Shown here: one piece after another, positions 35,844-45,175 of the stretch
Numbering within the stretch: position 1 is the stretch's first letter
Layout: the number at the start of each line of letters is the position of its first letter
DNA from: Metabacillus arenae
Lineage (GTDB): Bacteria > Bacillota > Bacilli > Bacillales > Bacillaceae
Length of the DNA: 64,000 nt
Reading direction: 5' to 3'
Assembly (NCBI RefSeq): GCF_014773385.1
Contig: NZ_JACXAI010000004.1
Span: forward strand, 171,478-235,477
Notes under the pieces: generated by a model
Database searches by the model: none
What the model saw: only the letters and a program-made list of their open reading frames with translations
Told to the model about the DNA's origin: nothing
Translations under genes and position numbers: made by a program

Positions 35844-35984
35844 AACAGCATTGGTCATTAAATTTTCTGGGAAAAGACTACAATTAATTAGCTCCATTTT
35901 CATTAAAAATTTGGCTTTGCAAAAATATATTACTCGATTCTTATAAAAAAGGAAACAACTTTTTTGAAAAAACTTATTGATTTG

Positions 35985-37121
35985 CTAAAAATGAGGGTTT
36001 TGCTGATAAACAATTTGCCCATCAACCATTGTCAACAGTGGCTTTGCAAGGTAATGGAATGGGTGGAAATTCCATAAAACAATGTCTGCATCCTTACCAG
36101 CTTCTAAGCTCCCTACACGGTCTTCAATACGTAAGTTTCTAGCGGCTGCTATCGTAATGCCTTCTATTGCTTTTTGTTCATCAAATCCTTCTCTGACGGC
36201 AATGGCTGCGGCTACATTTAAATATTGGATTGGAGTGTAGGGATGATCTGTTGTGATGGAAACCTCGACACCACTGTTAGCAAGGGCTTGATAAGTATTC
36301 CAGCTTTTGTTTTTTAACTCAACCTTAGAACGCCTAGTCAAGGTAGGGCCAACAGATACTTTCGCATTTCTCCCGGCAAATTCTTCTGCAATTAAATGAC
36401 CTTCTGTACAATGCTCTATTCTGTAGTCAAGATCAAATTCCTCAGCAAATCTCATCGCAGAAATAATATCATCTGCCCGGTGAGCATGAATTCTAACAGG
36501 TATTTCCTTCTTTAGTGCTTTTCTGATTGCAATCGTACGAAAATCATCAAGTTCAGGAATATGCTTTATGTTGTAAAAAGCTTCTCTGAGCATCCCCATA
36601 ATCCCCATTCGTGTAATCGAATCTTTATTTCCATGACTGTGGATTCTTTTAGGATTTTCACCAAGAGCAATCTTGAGCCCGGCTGTTTCCTGCAGGATCA
36701 TTTTTGATATATTTGAACCATACGTTTTAATAACGGAAGTTGTTCCTCCGATCACATTTGCACTGCCTGGCATGATGTGTACGGTTGTTATTCCGTAAGC
36801 AATCGCATCTTTAAAAGCTGGATCTTGAGGATGAACACTGTCTAATGCGCGGATATGGGGAGTGAGCGGCTCGATCGTTTCATTTGCATCGTTTCCTGCC
36901 CAGCCTGTACCTTCATCGTATAAGCCCAAATGAGTGTGTACATCAATGAACCCGGGAAATAAAAACCGGTCACTGCAATTAATGACAACCGTTCCCTGCG
37001 GCGTATGCAAGCCCCGGCCAATTTCTTTAATTTTTCCATTCACAACCAGTAAATCTGTTTCATGTAAAACATTTGAAGTGATTGGATATATGTTCGCATT
37101 TTTAAACAAAAATCTTGCCAT
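35985..37121 (-). CDS. Amidohydrolase (imidazolonepropionase-like)
   Basis: 378 residues. Metal ligands: DVHTHLG (about residue 61), the second His pair in RIHAHRADD, RIEHCTEGH, and ITTDHPYTP with the final Asp. This is the amidohydrolase superfamily TIM barrel with the small beta domain at both ends (DADIVLWNFHP...). Substrate unknown; family members act on cyclic amides or dipeptides. No signal peptide, so cytosolic. It lies 52 nt upstream-gene-wise of grpB-like gene on the same strand and could be cotranscribed with it. Confidence 0.85.
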   Translation of the reverse strand: MARFLFKNANIYPITSNVLHETDLLVVNGKIKEIGRGLHTPQGTVVINCSDRFLFPGFIDVHTHLGLYDEGTGWAGNDANETIEPLTPHIRALDSVHPQDPAFKDAIAYGITTVHIMPGSANVIGGTTSVIKTYGSNISKMILQETAGLKIALGENPKRIHSHGNKDSITRMGIMGMLREAFYNIKHIPELDDFRTIAIRKALKKEIPVRIHAHRADDIISAMRFAEEFDLDYRIEHCTEGHLIAEEFAGRNAKVSVGPTLTRRSKVELKNKSWNTYQALANSGVEVSITTDHPYTPIQYLNVAAAIAVREGFDEQKAIEGITIAAARNLRIEDRVGSLEAGKDADIVLWNFHPFHYLAKPLLTMVDGQIVYQQNPHF

Positions 37122-37173
37122 GGCAGACTCCTATCTACTGTTTATTTTGAAGTCTCAAATATCGAATTCCTTC

Positions 37174-37716
37174 TTAATTTTCCCAAACATTTTGCAAAGG
37201 TAATCCTTTTTCTGTTCTAGCAGCATCAATTACTTTTTGTATAAATTCCGTTTTTGAGCGGGTATATTCTTCCATAGTGTTCCCATGGTTTTTAGCAGAA
37301 ATTTTCTTGATCTTTCCATATTCTTGCATTAATTCAGGATGAGCCCTCAAATAATCTCTTAATAGGAATTCGTTCCGTATATAGAATTCATCATTGAAAG
37401 GAATAACATGAATGTTATGTGACCAAGTCCCACTAGTATATTTTGAAAATAAATATCTTCCGCTCATATCTGTTTGAATATAGCGATAGCTCTCTGAATG
37501 AAACAGGGATTTGTAGTGTGCTGCTTCTTGAAATGGTGAAACCCCTGCGAAAATATCTATGATTGGCTTTGCGTCTTGACCTGGGATCGATGTACTTCCT
37601 ATATGTTCAATGGATATCGCCTCTTCACCAAGAAGAGAAGAGATATGGCTTTTTTCAAGCTCAAAAGTCCTTATCCAATTCGGATCATACTTTATAATTT
37701 TTATTTCGCTTTTCAT
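37174..37716 (-). CDS. GrpB-family protein (UPF0157)
   Basis: 180 residues from ATG 37716; an upstream ATG overlapping the yfhF stop lacks a ribosome site, while AAGGA stands 10 nt before 37716. The nucleotidyltransferase-like motif HIGSTSIPG with following KPIIDIF is clear (about residues 37-53). GrpB domains are found alone or fused to CoaE; function not established. Follows yfhF closely. Confidence 0.8.
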   Translation of the reverse strand: MKSEIKIIKYDPNWIRTFELEKSHISSLLGEEAISIEHIGSTSIPGQDAKPIIDIFAGVSPFQEAAHYKSLFHSESYRYIQTDMSGRYLFSKYTSGTWSHNIHVIPFNDEFYIRNEFLLRDYLRAHPELMQEYGKIKKISAKNHGNTMEEYTRSKTEFIQKVIDAARTEKGLPLQNVWEN

Positions 37717-37730
37717 AGTTAAATCATCCT

Positions 37731-38651
37731 TCATTTTAATACAGGTTGCTTAGATGATCTTAATATGCTGACCAAAGCTTCTTCAAGATGAGGAAAAGAA
37801 AAGGTAAAGCCCGATATAAGAGCCTGCTTTGGCAGAACCTTTTGTCCCTCTAATACTAGGAGGCTCATTTCTCCTAATAAACCTTTTAATGCAAAAGATG
37901 GGGCAGGAATCCAATGGGGTCTGCCTAAAACCTTTGCTATTGTTTGACCAAAGGTTTTCATTTGCACAGGGTTTGGAGAAGCTGCGTTAACCGGCCCGGC
38001 AATTGTTGGCTGTTCAATAGCAAATTCGATCAGTCTTACAACATCGTCAACATGGATCCATGAAACCCATTGCTCACCTGAGCCTACTGTTCCGCCAGCA
38101 AAATATTTGTATGGGAGCACCATTTTGGGTAATGCCCCTTGTTCTCCTAAAATAATTCCAAAGCGGAGAAGAATGGTCCGGATTGAAAAGTCCTTGAACT
38201 GGCTTGCTTCATACTCCCAAGCTTCCACTGTGCTCGCAAGAAAATCATTTCCTTGCGGGGTGGATTTCTCTGTAAATGTCTCGGTTCTTGATGTTCCATA
38301 AATCCCAACAGCACTGGCATTAATCACTATAGAAGGCTTTTGATCTAAAAAATCAATGATTCTTATCAGTTCACGTGTAGATTTCACTCGACTTTGTACA
38401 ATTTGCTGCTTAGCTTCCTCAGTCCAGCGGTCATTAATAGATTTACCCGCTAAATTAATGACTACATTAATCCCTTCAAGATATTTTTCAGGTGTAGATC
38501 CGTTGTTCATCCATTGAATATAGTGCAGCTTCGGATTAGAGGATTTTCTTTCTTTTCGTGATAATACATAAATATCATGACCTTTTTCAATCAGATAGTC
38601 AGCCAAATGCTGTCCTACGAATCCGGATCCGCCTGCTATCGCAATTTTCAT
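37731..38651 (-). CDS. yfhF: YfhF, TIGR01777-family NAD-dependent epimerase
   Basis: 306 residues. N-terminal Rossmann motif GGSGFVGQHLADYL, the core NLAGKSINDRWTEE and ASAVGIYG segments of TIGR01777 and a C-terminal DUF1731 part (LKGLLGEMSLLVLEGQKVLP). Often related to SulA/cell-division neighbours; substrate unknown. GAGAATATG is preceded by AGGTGAG as ribosome site. Sits between grpB-like gene and recX as in the yfhF-yfhG order of B. subtilis. Confidence 0.88.
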   Translation of the reverse strand: MKIAIAGGSGFVGQHLADYLIEKGHDIYVLSRKERKSSNPKLHYIQWMNNGSTPEKYLEGINVVINLAGKSINDRWTEEAKQQIVQSRVKSTRELIRIIDFLDQKPSIVINASAVGIYGTSRTETFTEKSTPQGNDFLASTVEAWEYEASQFKDFSIRTILLRFGIILGEQGALPKMVLPYKYFAGGTVGSGEQWVSWIHVDDVVRLIEFAIEQPTIAGPVNAASPNPVQMKTFGQTIAKVLGRPHWIPAPSFALKGLLGEMSLLVLEGQKVLPKQALISGFTFSFPHLEEALVSILRSSKQPVLK

Positions 38652-38756
38652 ATTCTCACCTCAAAATCGTCTATAGTAATACTTTTCCTGTTTTAGCAGT
38701 GAAAAACCTTTTTTAATCATTCTTTTTTAGCTTCTATAAAGTTGAAGTAATAAAGT

Positions 38757-38850
38757 TGTCCTTGTCTAGCTTTGAGCACCATCAGTCCATAGGTCACAAG
38801 CCAATTATTCAAGCAAGTACGGATCGTTTTGAGCTGCGCTTTTCGTTTTG
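38757..38850 (+). repeat. Dispersed repeat, copy 2 (internally deleted)
   Basis: TTGTCCTTGTCTAGCTTTGAGC..CATAGGTCACAAGCC at the left and GCGCTTTTCGTTT at the right match copies 1 and 3; the central AACAACCTTCATGCCGGCTC part is missing. Lies 35 nt before recX. Confidence 0.75.
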
Positions 38851-38885
38851 AGCTATGCTAAAATAAAGCTGGAGGTGTATGCTAG

Positions 38886-39689
38886 ATGCCGTTTATCACA
38901 AAAATTACAACCCAAAAGAAAAATTCAGAGAGATTTAATATTTATTTAGATGACAAGTATGCCTTCAGTGTAGATCAAGATATCTTTATTAAATATAGTC
39001 TTCAAAAAGGCAAAGAGCTGGATGAGCTGGATATGTTTGAGATCCAATATGGAGATGATGTAAAAAAAGCATTTAACATAGCAGTGAATTATTTAAGTTA
39101 TCGCATGCGAGCAATCAGAGAAGTGATGGATTACCTTCGTCAAAAAGAAATAGATGATGCCGTTATCCAGGAAGTCATACATAAATTAAAGGAATATAAC
39201 TATGTGAATGATTCAGAGTTCGCCAATAGCTATGTGCGGACTCAGTTTCAATCGAATCGAAAAGGTCCTGAGTTAATTCGGAAAGAGCTTGTCACAAAGG
39301 GGATAGATGTGAATGAGATCGAGGAGGCTCTATCCTTATATTCTGAGGAACAACAGATCGACGCAGCTTTATCTACAGCCGAAAAAGTAGTAAAAAAAGA
39401 AAATAGGCTTTCGACGACGGAAAGACGCCAAAAAATCGAACAAACGCTGGCTCGAAAAGGGTTTCCTTTCTCTATTATACACATTGTCCTTGAAGAAATT
39501 GATTATAAAAAAGATGAAAATGAAGAATGGGGAGCATTAAAGCTTCAGGCGGAAAAAGCGAAAAAGAAATATCGTTCAGAAGAATCATTTCAATATAAAC
39601 TCAAAATGAAACAATTTTTATATCGAAAAGGCTTTGAGCTTGATTTAATTGAGCAATATTTGAATGAGGAAGAGGAGGACTTTATTTAA
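38886..39689 (+). CDS. recX: RecX regulatory protein (YfhG)
   Basis: 267 residues, the long Firmicute form. Three-helix RecX repeats run through residues about 60-265 (e.g. AIREVMDYLRQKEIDDAVIQEVI; KGPELIRKELVTKGID). It binds RecA filaments and modulates recombination. GGAGGTG precedes ATG 38886 by 8 nt. Monocistronic here; the dispersed repeat lies directly upstream. Confidence 0.9.
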   Translation: MPFITKITTQKKNSERFNIYLDDKYAFSVDQDIFIKYSLQKGKELDELDMFEIQYGDDVKKAFNIAVNYLSYRMRAIREVMDYLRQKEIDDAVIQEVIHKLKEYNYVNDSEFANSYVRTQFQSNRKGPELIRKELVTKGIDVNEIEEALSLYSEEQQIDAALSTAEKVVKKENRLSTTERRQKIEQTLARKGFPFSIIHIVLEEIDYKKDENEEWGALKLQAEKAKKKYRSEESFQYKLKMKQFLYRKGFELDLIEQYLNEEEEDFI

Positions 39690-39854
39690 TCATGATTTCA
39701 CTTCTTCCGTCATCCAGTTTAGGCGATCCTTTTCGCGGACTCCTCTGCTGAGCGAAGGCGGCTTCTATCTCTTATATAATCGGGCTCTTTTCAAAAAAAG
39801 GTGTATCCAATCCGCCCTAAATCGACCCTTTCATATTCATGTCAATCATTTCAT

Positions 39855-40070
39855 TTACATGTAAAAAAGAAAGGCTTTTAGAGGTCTGAAATGCCCAATT
39901 CCTGCGTTATTAATAAGAGTTGGAATAGAATGTCGTTCAAATACAGCGGCACTAAATTTTTCTACTGCATAAAAATTCGATATATCAAGGGGGAGAGATC
40001 GTACTTATTATGGTTGATGCCTTTAAATATTTCTTTAATTTCTCCCTGTTTGTAAGGACTTACCTAATTT
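39855..40070 (-). pseudogene. Remnant of a short-chain dehydrogenase gene
   Basis: Minus-strand translation gives, in two frames joined by a frameshift near 39990, EIKEIFKGINHNKYDL then DISNFYAVEKFSAAVF and SIPTLINNAGIGHF, the central NNAG part of an SDR. Neither the N-terminal cofactor motif nor the catalytic Tyr-Lys region is present, so only a core fragment remains. The rest of the 39690-40266 gap has no gene. Confidence 0.7.
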
Positions 40071-40266
40071 TTTTCGTATTCAAAAGAGAGAGTCCGGCCA
40101 GTGACAAAAAATTGCCTCCTTTATCCTTAAATTATCACCCCAAAAAGATCTTGAATTAGAATAGAGGCTTATCTTGCTTAAGATCGTTTTATGAAAAGTT
40201 TTTGCAATAATAGTCTTTTCTAATTATACTTGCAGGAGAAAGAGGATTGTAAAGGGGATGCACAGC

Positions 40267-40596
40267 TTGGAAAAGCGTTATAGTGAGATGACTGAATTTG
40301 AATTGAAAACAGAGATTGCACAATTAAAAGAAAAAGCAAGGAAGGCAGAACAGCTCGGAATTATAAATGAATTTGCAGTTTTAGAAAGAAAAATTGCAAT
40401 GGCGAAATCCTATTTATTAGATCCAAAGGACTTTGAACCAGGTAAGTCCTACCCAATCGAAGAAGCACCAGGAGAATACTTTAAAATCGATTATTTAAAC
40501 GGCGTTTTTGCTTGGGGCTCACGATCGGTCACACCTAATAAAGAAGAGGCATTGCCAATTTCTATGCTGATAAATACGGACCGAGCAGGGAATTAA
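40267..40596 (+). CDS. yfhH: YfhH, DUF1811 family protein
   Basis: 109 residues from TTG 40267, 9 nt after AAAGGGG; the ATG 9 nt earlier abuts that site and the B. subtilis protein also begins at the MEKRY position. Features: charged helix LEKRYSEMTEFELKTEIAQL, FAVLERKIAMAKSYLLD and a C-terminal beta part YLNGVFAWGSR. Function unknown. First of a convergent group with the YpzG-like gene and sspK. Confidence 0.82.
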   Translation: MEKRYSEMTEFELKTEIAQLKEKARKAEQLGIINEFAVLERKIAMAKSYLLDPKDFEPGKSYPIEEAPGEYFKIDYLNGVFAWGSRSVTPNKEEALPISMLINTDRAGN

Positions 40597-40617
40597 TCCC
40601 TGCGTGATCCGTTTAAA

Positions 40618-40770
40618 TTAAGATCGTTTACGTGTTTCGTTTTGCAAAATAATAAGATCTTGGGATAGCTGTGTTTCACCGTTAACTTGCGAGTGGGCAT
40701 GCTTTGGGTTAGCCCATGGCTGCGGATAAGGTTGTTTTGTCCTTGCATGGTTCATCTTATTTTTTCCCAT
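40618..40770 (-). CDS. Small YpzG-like protein
   Basis: 50 residues: MGKNKMNHARTKQ..., then PWANPKHAHSQVNGETQ in the centre and ending QNETRKRS. The Trp/Pro-rich start followed by NPKHAxSQVNG resembles the YpzG family of spore-former proteins, recognised by eye. GGAGGTGCC precedes the ATG by 5 nt. It follows sspK 21 nt downstream on the same strand and is probably cotranscribed. Its role is unknown; forespore expression is an inference from the neighbour. Confidence 0.6.
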   Translation of the reverse strand: MGKNKMNHARTKQPYPQPWANPKHAHSQVNGETQLSQDLIILQNETRKRS

Positions 40771-40791
40771 AAAGGCACCTCCAGGAAGAAT

Positions 40792-40965
40792 TTATTGATA
40801 AGGGTGGTAATCTTTCTGACGCTGGCCTGACGCTCTCATCCGCTCCTGTGGATGAGTATTTGTCGTACCGTCTGCACGTTTTGAAGCATACTCAGCCTTA
40901 GCTCTTCCTTCACCTTCAAATTTATTATTATTTTGATTAGGGAAGCCGCGTACTTTATTTCTCAT
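40792..40965 (-). CDS. sspK: Small acid-soluble spore protein K
   Basis: 57 residues: [20 protein letters not shown] at the start, [19 protein letters not shown] in the middle and QKDYHPYQ at the end, the pattern of SspK (YfhJ region minor SASP). Located between yfhH and yfhJ exactly as in B. subtilis. GGAGGG precedes the ATG. Such proteins are made in the forespore and packed in the spore core. Confidence 0.88.
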   Translation of the reverse strand: MRNKVRGFPNQNNNKFEGEGRAKAEYASKRADGTTNTHPQERMRASGQRQKDYHPYQ

Positions 40966-41075
40966 TCGGAACCCTCCATCATCGGTTAATTTGCGCTTTA
41001 ACAGTGAAGCACAATATTAGTATTAGTCAAAGCAGTAAGTTTAACAAAGAAAATAATAGGATAGAGGTGTTGAAT

Positions 41076-41342
41076 ATGGAAACATATTTTGAACGGTTAA
41101 CTAATTTGCTTTTAGAAAAAAATGACCGGCTTAGCTATGGACAAGCCAGAACCTGGGTTGAACTTTTATGGGAAGATTTTGAATCAAATTCAGCAAAAGC
41201 AGGAGATGTTTATAAAGGAAAAAATGTGACAGAAAGAATTGTCACTCAGTTAATCCAGCAATATGGGGACAAGCTGGACGAATTTGTGGCAACCAATCCA
41301 AAATATAAGCATCTTCTTGATAACGATCATTTGAAACATTAA
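41076..41342 (+). CDS. yfhJ: YfhJ, WVELL-motif protein
   Basis: 88 residues. The conserved QARTWVELLWEDFE gives the family its name; the C-terminus reads VATNPKYKHLL. The ATG 41076 follows GAGGTG by 6 nt; a GTG start 72 nt upstream is less likely. Function unknown. Ends at a strong bidirectional terminator shared with yfhP. Confidence 0.82.
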   Translation: METYFERLTNLLLEKNDRLSYGQARTWVELLWEDFESNSAKAGDVYKGKNVTERIVTQLIQQYGDKLDEFVATNPKYKHLLDNDHLKH

Positions 41343-41366
41343 AAGTGCCAAGCTCCGCAATAAAAT

Positions 41367-41418
41367 GTACCCTATAGAGTAGACATTTAAAAAAAGTCTA
41401 CCTATAGGGTACTTTTTT
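41367..41418. terminator. Bidirectional terminator between yfhJ and yfhP
   Basis: GTACCCTATAG-GTAGAC pairs with GTCTAC-CTATAGGGTAC (one bulged A), loop of A/T, and a T-run on the plus side. It serves yfhJ and, from the other side, yfhP, whose stop overlaps it. Confidence 0.88.
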
Positions 41419-42397
41419 AGTCTGGTATCAAATGTAATTTTTTCCGCAGCTTTTCCTCACTGAAAATCCATCCAGTGTAAGAGCTGACTATTTCCAAATC
41501 ATTGTCCAGCTGTACAATCGCGACAAACGGGTAATATCCCTTGCTTCGATAGCGAAGGTCAATAAATCGAACCTCAGAATGATCCTTATATTCATCGACC
41601 TCCCATCTATAAACAGGTGAAAAGGAAAGAAACGCGGATATGTTTTTATCCTTCATTGCCGCCTTTATCGTTTTTGTCTCAGGGAGTGGCACACGTTTAT
41701 ATCTATCTAAAATGACCACTTTTCCGTTCATAGCACGAGCGACATAAAAATGCTTTTCAGATATAACGGCAACCCGCCATTGGCGAAACTTTATCGTTGG
41801 TGAAATGATAATTTGTTCAATCTTTCCAACCTGCTGCTTGAGGTCATGAATAATTTGTCTTTTCATAATAAACCGGAGGATATAATATCCAACGATTACT
41901 GCGTACATTGTCAAAAAGGTATAGCCTGGATGTGCACCGAAAAGCCAAATGAAAATTCCGACCATATGAATGGTGAAAATAAACGGATCAAACGTATTAA
42001 TAACACCCAAGGCAACCCATTTTTTTGAAAATGGCCTTAAAGCCTGTGTGCCATATGCATTAAATATGTCAACAAAAACATGAAGAATTACGGCTATAAA
42101 CGTCCATGCCCACACATGGAAAATGTCAACATTTTGAAAAAAGAACATGATCAGCCCAGTAACTAAAAGCGGCCAAATGAAAACAGCCGGGATAGAATGG
42201 GTGATTCCTCGGTGATTTCGGATATAAATGGCATTATTTCTTAATTTTAAAATTGTATCAATATCAGGAGCTTGGGACCCGATTATGGTACCAATCATAA
42301 CAGCAGCCGCTGTTTCTGTTTCGATTCCCACCATTGGATCAAGCGTTGCCAGCCCGCCTAAAGCGACTCCCATAACAACATGAGTTCCAGTATCCAA
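41417..42397 (-). CDS. yfhP: YfhP, YdjM-family membrane-bound metal-dependent hydrolase
   Basis: 326 residues. The N-terminal MDTGTHVVMGVALGGLA and the HRGITHSIPAVFIWP motif hold the family's metal-binding histidines; about four or five hydrophobic spans lie in residues 15-185, with a soluble tail after. The family (LexA-binding, inner-membrane hydrolase) has no firm function. It diverges from mutY by 153 nt. GGAGGTTTACC precedes the ATG. Confidence 0.85.
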   Translation of the reverse strand: MDTGTHVVMGVALGGLATLDPMVGIETETAAAVMIGTIIGSQAPDIDTILKLRNNAIYIRNHRGITHSIPAVFIWPLLVTGLIMFFFQNVDIFHVWAWTFIAVILHVFVDIFNAYGTQALRPFSKKWVALGVINTFDPFIFTIHMVGIFIWLFGAHPGYTFLTMYAVIVGYYILRFIMKRQIIHDLKQQVGKIEQIIISPTIKFRQWRVAVISEKHFYVARAMNGKVVILDRYKRVPLPETKTIKAAMKDKNISAFLSFSPVYRWEVDEYKDHSEVRFIDLRYRSKGYYPFVAIVQLDNDLEIVSSYTGWIFSEEKLRKKLHLIPD

Positions 42398-42550
42398 AGG
42401 GTAAACCTCCTTGCTTATTTAAAGGAGCTTAAATCATCCTTAACTATTATAAGTATGATATGATGCTTAGAGTTAACACAACTTATAAAATAGAGTCTAT
42501 CATCTATTTTCCCACTTTTCATGGAATTTAACATTTAAAGGAGCATTCTG

Positions 42551-43681
42551 ATGGTTGACTATGTAAAAGAAAAGCTAAAAACATTCAACATTTATGAATT
42601 TCAACAAGACCTTCTCGACTGGTATGACAAAGAAAAAAGGGATCTTCCATGGCGACAAGACCAAGATCCATATAAAGTTTGGGTTTCAGAAATTATGCTG
42701 CAGCAAACACGAGTGGACACTGTTATTCCTTACTTTCATCATTTTATAGAAAAATTTCCAACTATAAAAGCTTTAGCGGAGGCTGAGGAAGAGGAAGTCC
42801 TTAAGGCTTGGGAAGGTTTAGGGTATTATTCACGTGTCCGTAATCTTCAAGCTGCAGTGCGTGAGGTGCACGAGAGCTATAGCGGAATCGTTCCGGACAC
42901 TCCGGATACACTTGGTTCGTTAAAGGGAGTAGGGCCTTACACAAAAGGAGCTATTTTGAGTATCGCATACAATATACCTGAGCCTGCCGTTGATGGAAAC
43001 GTTATGAGAGTTGTTTCAAGGCTATTTTCTATTTGGGACGACATTGCAAAGCCCAAATCTAGAAAGATTTTTGAGGAAATCATTTATAAAATTATTTCAA
43101 AAGAAAACCCATCTGATTTTAACCAGTCCTTGATGGAGCTGGGAGCAATCATTTGTACTCCTGCTTCTCCAGCATGTCTCATCTGTCCTGTCCAAGAGCA
43201 CTGTTCAGCCTTTGAAGAGGGAGTTGAGCGGGAGCTTCCCGTTAAAAGCAAAAAGAAAAAGCCTTTGCCAAAGCAAATCTCTGCAGTTGTACTGACAGAT
43301 GACGAAGACAATTATTATATTCACAAGAGACCAGCAAGCGGACTGCTGGCAAACCTTTGGGAATTCCCTAACTTTGAAATGCTTGGTGATTTCCGTTCCT
43401 ACAGAGAACTGCTTACTGAAGCAATGAAAGAAGAATACGGCGTAACTATGGAGCTCTCAGATATAAAAGGGACAATTCCGCATGTATTTAGCCATCTCAT
43501 CTGGAACATATCTGTTTACTTTGCCAAAGTAGAAGACTCCTCTAACACAAAAGGCCTTATAAAAGTAAACAAAACAGAAATTCAACGCTATGCATTCCCA
43601 GTCTCACACCAAAAAATCATGCAGCTATATAAAGACAACCAAGCGTGCCACCAAGGGTGCCAGGCACCGAAGCAAGAGTAG
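42551..43681 (+). CDS. mutY: A/G-specific adenine glycosylase MutY (YfhQ)
   Basis: 376 residues. Catalytic Glu in [13 protein letters not shown] (about 43-56), Hh[13 protein letters not shown], the Asp in AVDGNVMRV, and the 4Fe-4S ligands C-x6-C-x2-C-x5-C in [17 protein letters not shown] (about residue 201). A C-terminal NUDIX-like domain reads 8-oxoG. It removes A mispaired with 8-oxoguanine. The last eight codons (GCQAPKQE) and the stop are supplied by the first unit of the 26-bp repeat array, so the natural C-terminus has been replaced or extended. Confidence 0.93.
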   Translation: MVDYVKEKLKTFNIYEFQQDLLDWYDKEKRDLPWRQDQDPYKVWVSEIMLQQTRVDTVIPYFHHFIEKFPTIKALAEAEEEEVLKAWEGLGYYSRVRNLQAAVREVHESYSGIVPDTPDTLGSLKGVGPYTKGAILSIAYNIPEPAVDGNVMRVVSRLFSIWDDIAKPKSRKIFEEIIYKIISKENPSDFNQSLMELGAIICTPASPACLICPVQEHCSAFEEGVERELPVKSKKKKPLPKQISAVVLTDDEDNYYIHKRPASGLLANLWEFPNFEMLGDFRSYRELLTEAMKEEYGVTMELSDIKGTIPHVFSHLIWNISVYFAKVEDSSNTKGLIKVNKTEIQRYAFPVSHQKIMQLYKDNQACHQGCQAPKQE

Positions 43682-43798
43682 GGTGCCAGGCACCGAAGCA
43701 AGAGTAGGGTGCCAGGCACCGAAGCAAGAGTAGGGTGCCAGGCACCGAAGTAAGAATAGGGTGCCAGGCACCGAAGTAAGAATAGGGTGCCAGGCACC
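43655..43798 (+). repeat. Tandem array of 26-bp units with GGTGCCAGGCACC
   Basis: Six GGGTGCCAGGCACC cores begin at 43655, 43681, 43707, 43733, 43759 and 43785, exactly 26 bp apart. Spacers in units 1-3 read GAAGCAAGAGTA and in units 4-5 GAAGTAAGAATA; the last core is cut short. Each core is a 12-13 bp palindrome. The first unit is translated as the mutY tail. Confidence 0.95.
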
Positions 43799-43821
43799 AC
43801 ATTATGGCACCACATTATCCA

Positions 43822-44046
43822 TTAGTCATAGGATGATCGGGTTCCGTGGGTGTAATCAGCTTCATTTCGCTGTAGGCCGCCGCGTTCTTCGATTTCTTGA
43901 ACAATTTCGCGGTGGATTGTTTGTCCTTCTGCATTTAAGTAAGGCATGATTTGTTGAAGTGAGTGATGGAAATACGCTAATTCACTCTCTTTCCAATCAC
44001 GCTTAGACATCATGGACAGCTCAGACATATCTCGTCCAACATACAT
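43822..44046 (-). CDS. yfhS: YfhS small protein
   Basis: 74 residues beginning MYVGRDMSELSMMSKRDWKE; a long hydrophilic helix follows and a Arg-rich end (THGTRSSYD). Lies between mutY and fabL as yfhS in B. subtilis. AAGGGG precedes ATG 44046; a longer reading from 44124 overlaps the fabL operator region and lacks a site. Function unknown. Its stop is close to the repeat array. Confidence 0.75.
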   Translation of the reverse strand: MYVGRDMSELSMMSKRDWKESELAYFHHSLQQIMPYLNAEGQTIHREIVQEIEERGGLQRNEADYTHGTRSSYD

Positions 44047-44095
44047 TGTTTTGAGCCCCTTTCTCCAAAAGCATATTAACATGGATTGTTTTTTC

Positions 44096-44904
<809 letters not shown>

Positions 44905-44924
44905 AAAATTTTTTTAAAAAAAGT

Positions 44925-44955
44925 TGGATAATTGAATTGCCTCTTGGACATTATA
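44925..44955 (+). promoter_or_regulatory. Possible sigma-G promoter of sspE
   Basis: TGGATA, 18-nt spacer and CATTATA resemble the sigma-G pattern TGAATA-N17/18-CATACTA with one and two mismatches. Lies 22 nt before the ATG of sspE, as expected for forespore expression. Confidence 0.4.
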
Positions 44956-44976
44956 AAGTTCGTGGAGGTGATAACA

Positions 44977-45165
44977 ATGGCAAACAACCAACAACAACCG
45001 CAAGCGTCTAAAACAAACGCTCAACAAGTGAAAAAACAAAACCAAGCTGCTGCTCAAGGCCAATACGGTGCAGAATTCGCTTCTGAAACTGATGCGCAGC
45101 AAGTAAGACAACAAAACGCCCAAGCTCAACAAAAAAAAGCTCAACAACAACAAAATAACCAATAA
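44977..45165 (+). CDS. sspE: Gamma-type small acid-soluble spore protein SspE
   Basis: 62 residues rich in Gln and Ala: MANNQQQPQASKTNAQQVKK start, the GQYGAEFASETDAQQVRQQN segment with the GPR germination-protease site type (EFASET) and an all-Gln/Asn end. Gamma SASP store amino acids in the spore core. GGAGGTGATA precedes the ATG. It lies between fabL and ygaB as in B. subtilis. A terminator follows. Confidence 0.93.
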   Translation: MANNQQQPQASKTNAQQVKKQNQAAAQGQYGAEFASETDAQQVRQQNAQAQQKKAQQQQNNQ

Positions 45166-45175
45166 TTAAACATTG

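Noticed and set aside
35571..35903. Overlapping open frames on both strands upstream of the GNAT gene
   Set aside because: They run through the tRNA-like element and hairpin; frames on both strands at once and no ribosome sites point to non-coding DNA.
39664..39864. 66-codon plus-strand frame after recX
   Set aside because: It overlaps the end of recX and the SDR remnant on the other strand and has no ribosome site.
43655..43798. Possible CRISPR array
   Set aside because: Period is only 26 bp and the spacers are the same short sequence with two point changes, so these are simple tandem repeats; no cas genes nearby.
43588..43815. Open frames of 61-75 codons on the minus strand with repeated CLAPYS/FGAWHP units
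   Set aside because: They are translations of the 26-bp tandem array; no ribosome site and no protein-like composition.
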